Part shown: positions 62,049 through 64,000 of the stretch, in pieces
Position numbering within the stretch: position 1 is the stretch's first letter
Layout: each line of letters starts with the position of its first letter
Origin: Bacteroidota bacterium
Lineage (GTDB): Bacteria > Bacteroidota > JABWAT01
Direction: 5' to 3'
NCBI GenBank assembly: GCA_013360915.1
Contig: JABWAT010000001.1
Location: forward strand, 317,259-381,258
Length of the DNA stretch: 64,000 bases
The notes under the pieces: model-generated
The model's input: the letters and a program-made list of their open reading frames with translations, nothing else
The model's database searches: none
Told to the model about the DNA's origin: nothing
Position numbers and translations under genes: made by a program

Positions 62049-63479
62049 TCAGTATGCTTTCGAAAACAGAACCCGGCGCTCCGAAGAACCGCCGCAAACC
62101 GCACATGCACCCTTTTCGGCAGGTTCATCAAACGGAATACAACGAATGGTAGCCTTGGTTTCATCTTTCACCTTTGTTTCGCAATCCGCACTTCCGCACC
62201 AGTGTGCCCGTGCAAATCCCTTTTCATTGGTGACAATATCCAACAATCCAGCATAATCATTTACTGTGAATATTTTTGACTGAAGGCGAACCCTCGCGCG
62301 CTCAAGCATAGAAGTCTGAATGGTTTCCAGCAGGGTGGGAACTTCAGTTGCCACGCGGTCCAGAGCCAATGCCTGTTTTTCACCGGTGTCCCGTCTGGCT
62401 ATTGTGCATAATCCCTGAGCCAGATCCCTGGGACCAATTTCGATCCGTACCGGTACACCCAGCATCTCATACTCGTTGAATTTCCAGCCTGGTTTATACT
62501 GGTCACGATCGTCCACAAACACACTGTGTCCTGCACGAACCAGTGTTTTCTCTATTTGACGGGCTGTTTCCAGTACCGCTTGCTTTTCCTCATCCGACTT
62601 GAAAATGGGAATGATAACAACCTGGGTTGGTGCAAGACGGGGTGGTAATACCAATCCCTGATCATCGCTGTGAGACATAATCAATGCCCCGATCAACCGG
62701 GTCGAGACCCCCCAACTGGTCGCATAAACATACTGCTGCTGGCCAGATTTGTCCTGAAAGGTCACGTCGAACGCTTTGGCAAAATTCTGACCAAGATGAT
62801 GTGAAGTACCCGCCTGCAAGGCCTTGTTATCCTGCATCAGGGCTTCAATACAATAGGTATGTACTGCACCGGCAAACTTCTCAGAATCAGTCTTCTTACC
62901 GACAATCACCGGCACCGCCATAAAGTCCTCTGCAAACCGCTGATACACGCGAACCATTTTCATGGTTTCTGCTTCGGCTTCCTCTGCAGTTTCATGGGCG
63001 GTATGACCTTCCTGCCATAAGAATTCCGTGGTTCTCAAAAACAGCCGGGTACGCATTTCCCACCGGACCACGTTCGCCCACTGATTATACAGCAGAGGAA
63101 GATCCCGGTAGGATTGGATCCACTTTTTGTACATGCTCCAGATAATGGTTTCACTGGTCGGCCTGACGTACAGCTTTTCTTCGAGCTCCTTTCCTCCCCC
63201 GTGGGTAACAACCGCACATTCTGGTGAAAATCCCTCAACGTGCTCAGCTTCTTTATTCATGAAGCTTTCAGGTATGAACAGGGGGAAATAGGCATTCACA
63301 TGTCCGGTTGCTTTAAACATGTCATCCAATGCTTTCTGCATTTTTTCCCAGATGGCATACCCATTGGGACGAATAACCATGCATCCCCTGACGGGAGCAT
63401 AGTCTGCCAGTTTTGCATGAAGAACGATATCAATGTACCATTGGGAGTAGTCCTGTGAACGACTGGTTATTTTGGCCAT
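62049..63479 (-). CDS. proS: Prolyl-tRNA synthetase, short eukaryote/archaea-like type
   Basis: 476 residues from the ATG at 63479 (the longer frame to 63530 is less like the family). A class II synthetase: motif 2 around [20 protein letters not shown], motif 3 in the [21 protein letters not shown] region. An anticodon-binding domain and a C-terminal zinc-like domain (CGSADC...CAVCGG) follow. It lacks the INS editing domain of the bacterial type. No Shine-Dalgarno. Confidence 0.95.
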   Translation of the reverse strand: MAKITSRSQDYSQWYIDIVLHAKLADYAPVRGCMVIRPNGYAIWEKMQKALDDMFKATGHVNAYFPLFIPESFMNKEAEHVEGFSPECAVVTHGGGKELEEKLYVRPTSETIIWSMYKKWIQSYRDLPLLYNQWANVVRWEMRTRLFLRTTEFLWQEGHTAHETAEEAEAETMKMVRVYQRFAEDFMAVPVIVGKKTDSEKFAGAVHTYCIEALMQDNKALQAGTSHHLGQNFAKAFDVTFQDKSGQQQYVYATSWGVSTRLIGALIMSHSDDQGLVLPPRLAPTQVVIIPIFKSDEEKQAVLETARQIEKTLVRAGHSVFVDDRDQYKPGWKFNEYEMLGVPVRIEIGPRDLAQGLCTIARRDTGEKQALALDRVATEVPTLLETIQTSMLERARVRLQSKIFTVNDYAGLLDIVTNEKGFARAHWCGSADCETKVKDETKATIRCIPFDEPAEKGACAVCGGSSERRVLFSKAY

Positions 63480-63515
63480 GGCTGATGAGTGATTTTTTTT
63501 GTTTAGGTTGATTGG

Positions 63516-63549
63516 TAAATGAAAAAGCAAAGCCGGTCATAGACCGGCT
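63516..63549 (-). terminator. Terminator of the partial gene at the right edge
   Basis: An 8-bp stem AGCCGGTC/GACCGGCT with a three-base loop (63531-63549), followed on the minus strand by TTGCTTTTTC. Confidence 0.85.
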
Positions 63550-63588
63550 GCAGAATAGAACATGGTTTGGAAAGCAGGTTTGTCCAGG

Positions 63589-64000
63589 TTACTTCTTCCC
63601 ACGTGATCTGAAACGAAGTTCCATTTCTCTGACTTTCAGCTGAAGTTCTTCCACGGGTATCTGGAGGTAATAATTCAGAAGATCTCTGATCATCAGCAGC
63701 CGGGTACCGTTTTCCTGGCTCATACCGGTTACCCGTTTTTGCTCCAGAATTTTCATGAGGTTTTCATTCTGAAGTTCTTCGAGGGTCAGGATAAAGACCT
63801 CAGAGGACCTTCCATCCTTGGTTGGGAAAGTGCCTCCGGCGATGTTTGCTTCCAATTGAATCCGTTGTTCACCGGCAGGGGCCTGTGCAGCACGGGCCTT
63901 CACATCCTGAACTGACATCTGTCCGGTGGAGGCAGGACTGGCGGCACCTGCAGGAGCATCAGGAATACCACCTTCAGCCTGATGAGCCACCAGTTTCTGG
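63589..64000 (-). CDS. Unknown protein, C-terminal part; 5' end outside window
   Basis: The frame is open to the right edge, so the protein continues beyond the window; the GTG at 63990 is only the first possible start seen. The visible part (137 codons) has an Ala/Pro-rich segment followed by helical charged sequence (TLEELQNENLMKILEQKRVTGMSQENGTRLLMIRDLLNYY and VEELQLKVREMELRF). No domain recognised. A terminator follows the stop. Confidence 0.7.
   Translation of the reverse strand, partial: QKLVAHQAEGGIPDAPAGAASPASTGQMSVQDVKARAAQAPAGEQRIQLEANIAGGTFPTKDGRSSEVFILTLEELQNENLMKILEQKRVTGMSQENGTRLLMIRDLLNYYLQIPVEELQLKVREMELRFRSRGKK

Overview
The window reads as a chromosomal segment from a Gram-negative member of the Bacteroidota/FCB group. 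This is inferred from a histone H1-like protein of the Bacteroidota type, a GWxTD-domain protein, a GlmU-like protein beside a beta-helix nucleotidyltransferase, an LPS heptose epimerase (hldD), and a set of promoters shaped TTG-(about 20 nt)-TAnnTTTG. The exact lineage cannot be fixed from the sequence. Two ferredoxin-linked 2-oxoacid oxidoreductases, a rubrerythrin cluster and a Na+/H+-pumping pyrophosphatase suggest anaerobic or microaerobic metabolism. I see no insertion sequence, prophage, CRISPR array, rRNA or plasmid gene, so this looks like core genome.

Layout. 1-7.1 kb: the end of a hybrid histidine kinase, a two-gene pyruvate:ferredoxin oxidoreductase behind a CBS protein, then fabH with a DHH phosphoesterase. 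7.2-14.2 kb (+): hldD, the rubrerythrin / Fe-S protein / DUF3501 cluster, an alkaline-phosphatase-superfamily enzyme and comEC. 14.2-19.8 kb (-): a lipoprotein-ExbB-ExbD-ExbD unit behind tRNA-Pro, a metallo-beta-lactamase-fold protein, a large Rossmann protein and a probable 49-residue membrane peptide. 19.9-36.6 kb (+): two unknown proteins, the H1-like protein, tRNA-Gln, prs-rplY-pth-hppA-rpsF-rpsR-rplI, then korAB and a tightly overlapping run (nrnA, pepA, GWxTD, pdxA, methyltransferase, ftsE).

36.6-42.4 kb (-): rpmE and a six-gene run (GlmU-like, rsmB, Fis-type HTH, nucleotidyltransferase, mrp, NifU-like). 42.5-46.6 kb: dacB, a DUF4097-type repeat protein, prmA and a Ppx/GppA phosphatase. 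46.5-50.7 kb (-): gltX, then an ECF sigma factor, anti-sigma factor, Spy-like protein and cysteine desulfurase. 50.8-58.8 kb (-): seven co-directional genes from an Lrp regulator through WD40 and J-domain proteins to a cupredoxin, a membrane adenylate cyclase, a beta-barrel and a Tat-exported ferritin-like protein. 58.9-64 kb: a receiver paired with a receiver-GGDEF protein, a TonB protein, a CarH-like B12 regulator, proS and a partial unknown gene.

The best candidates for undescribed biology are: (1) the cupredoxin / adenylate cyclase / outer-membrane barrel / ferritin-like unit, possibly expressed together with the Lrp-WD40-J-domain genes; (2) the diguanylate cyclase whose receiver has lost its phospho-acceptor Asp and conserved Lys, coupled to an intact receiver; (3) the CarH-like regulator with a Pro in its B12 loop. 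At the genome level, at least ten promoters share one geometry, five of six convergent gene pairs abut or overlap, and two protein operons start directly behind tRNA genes.
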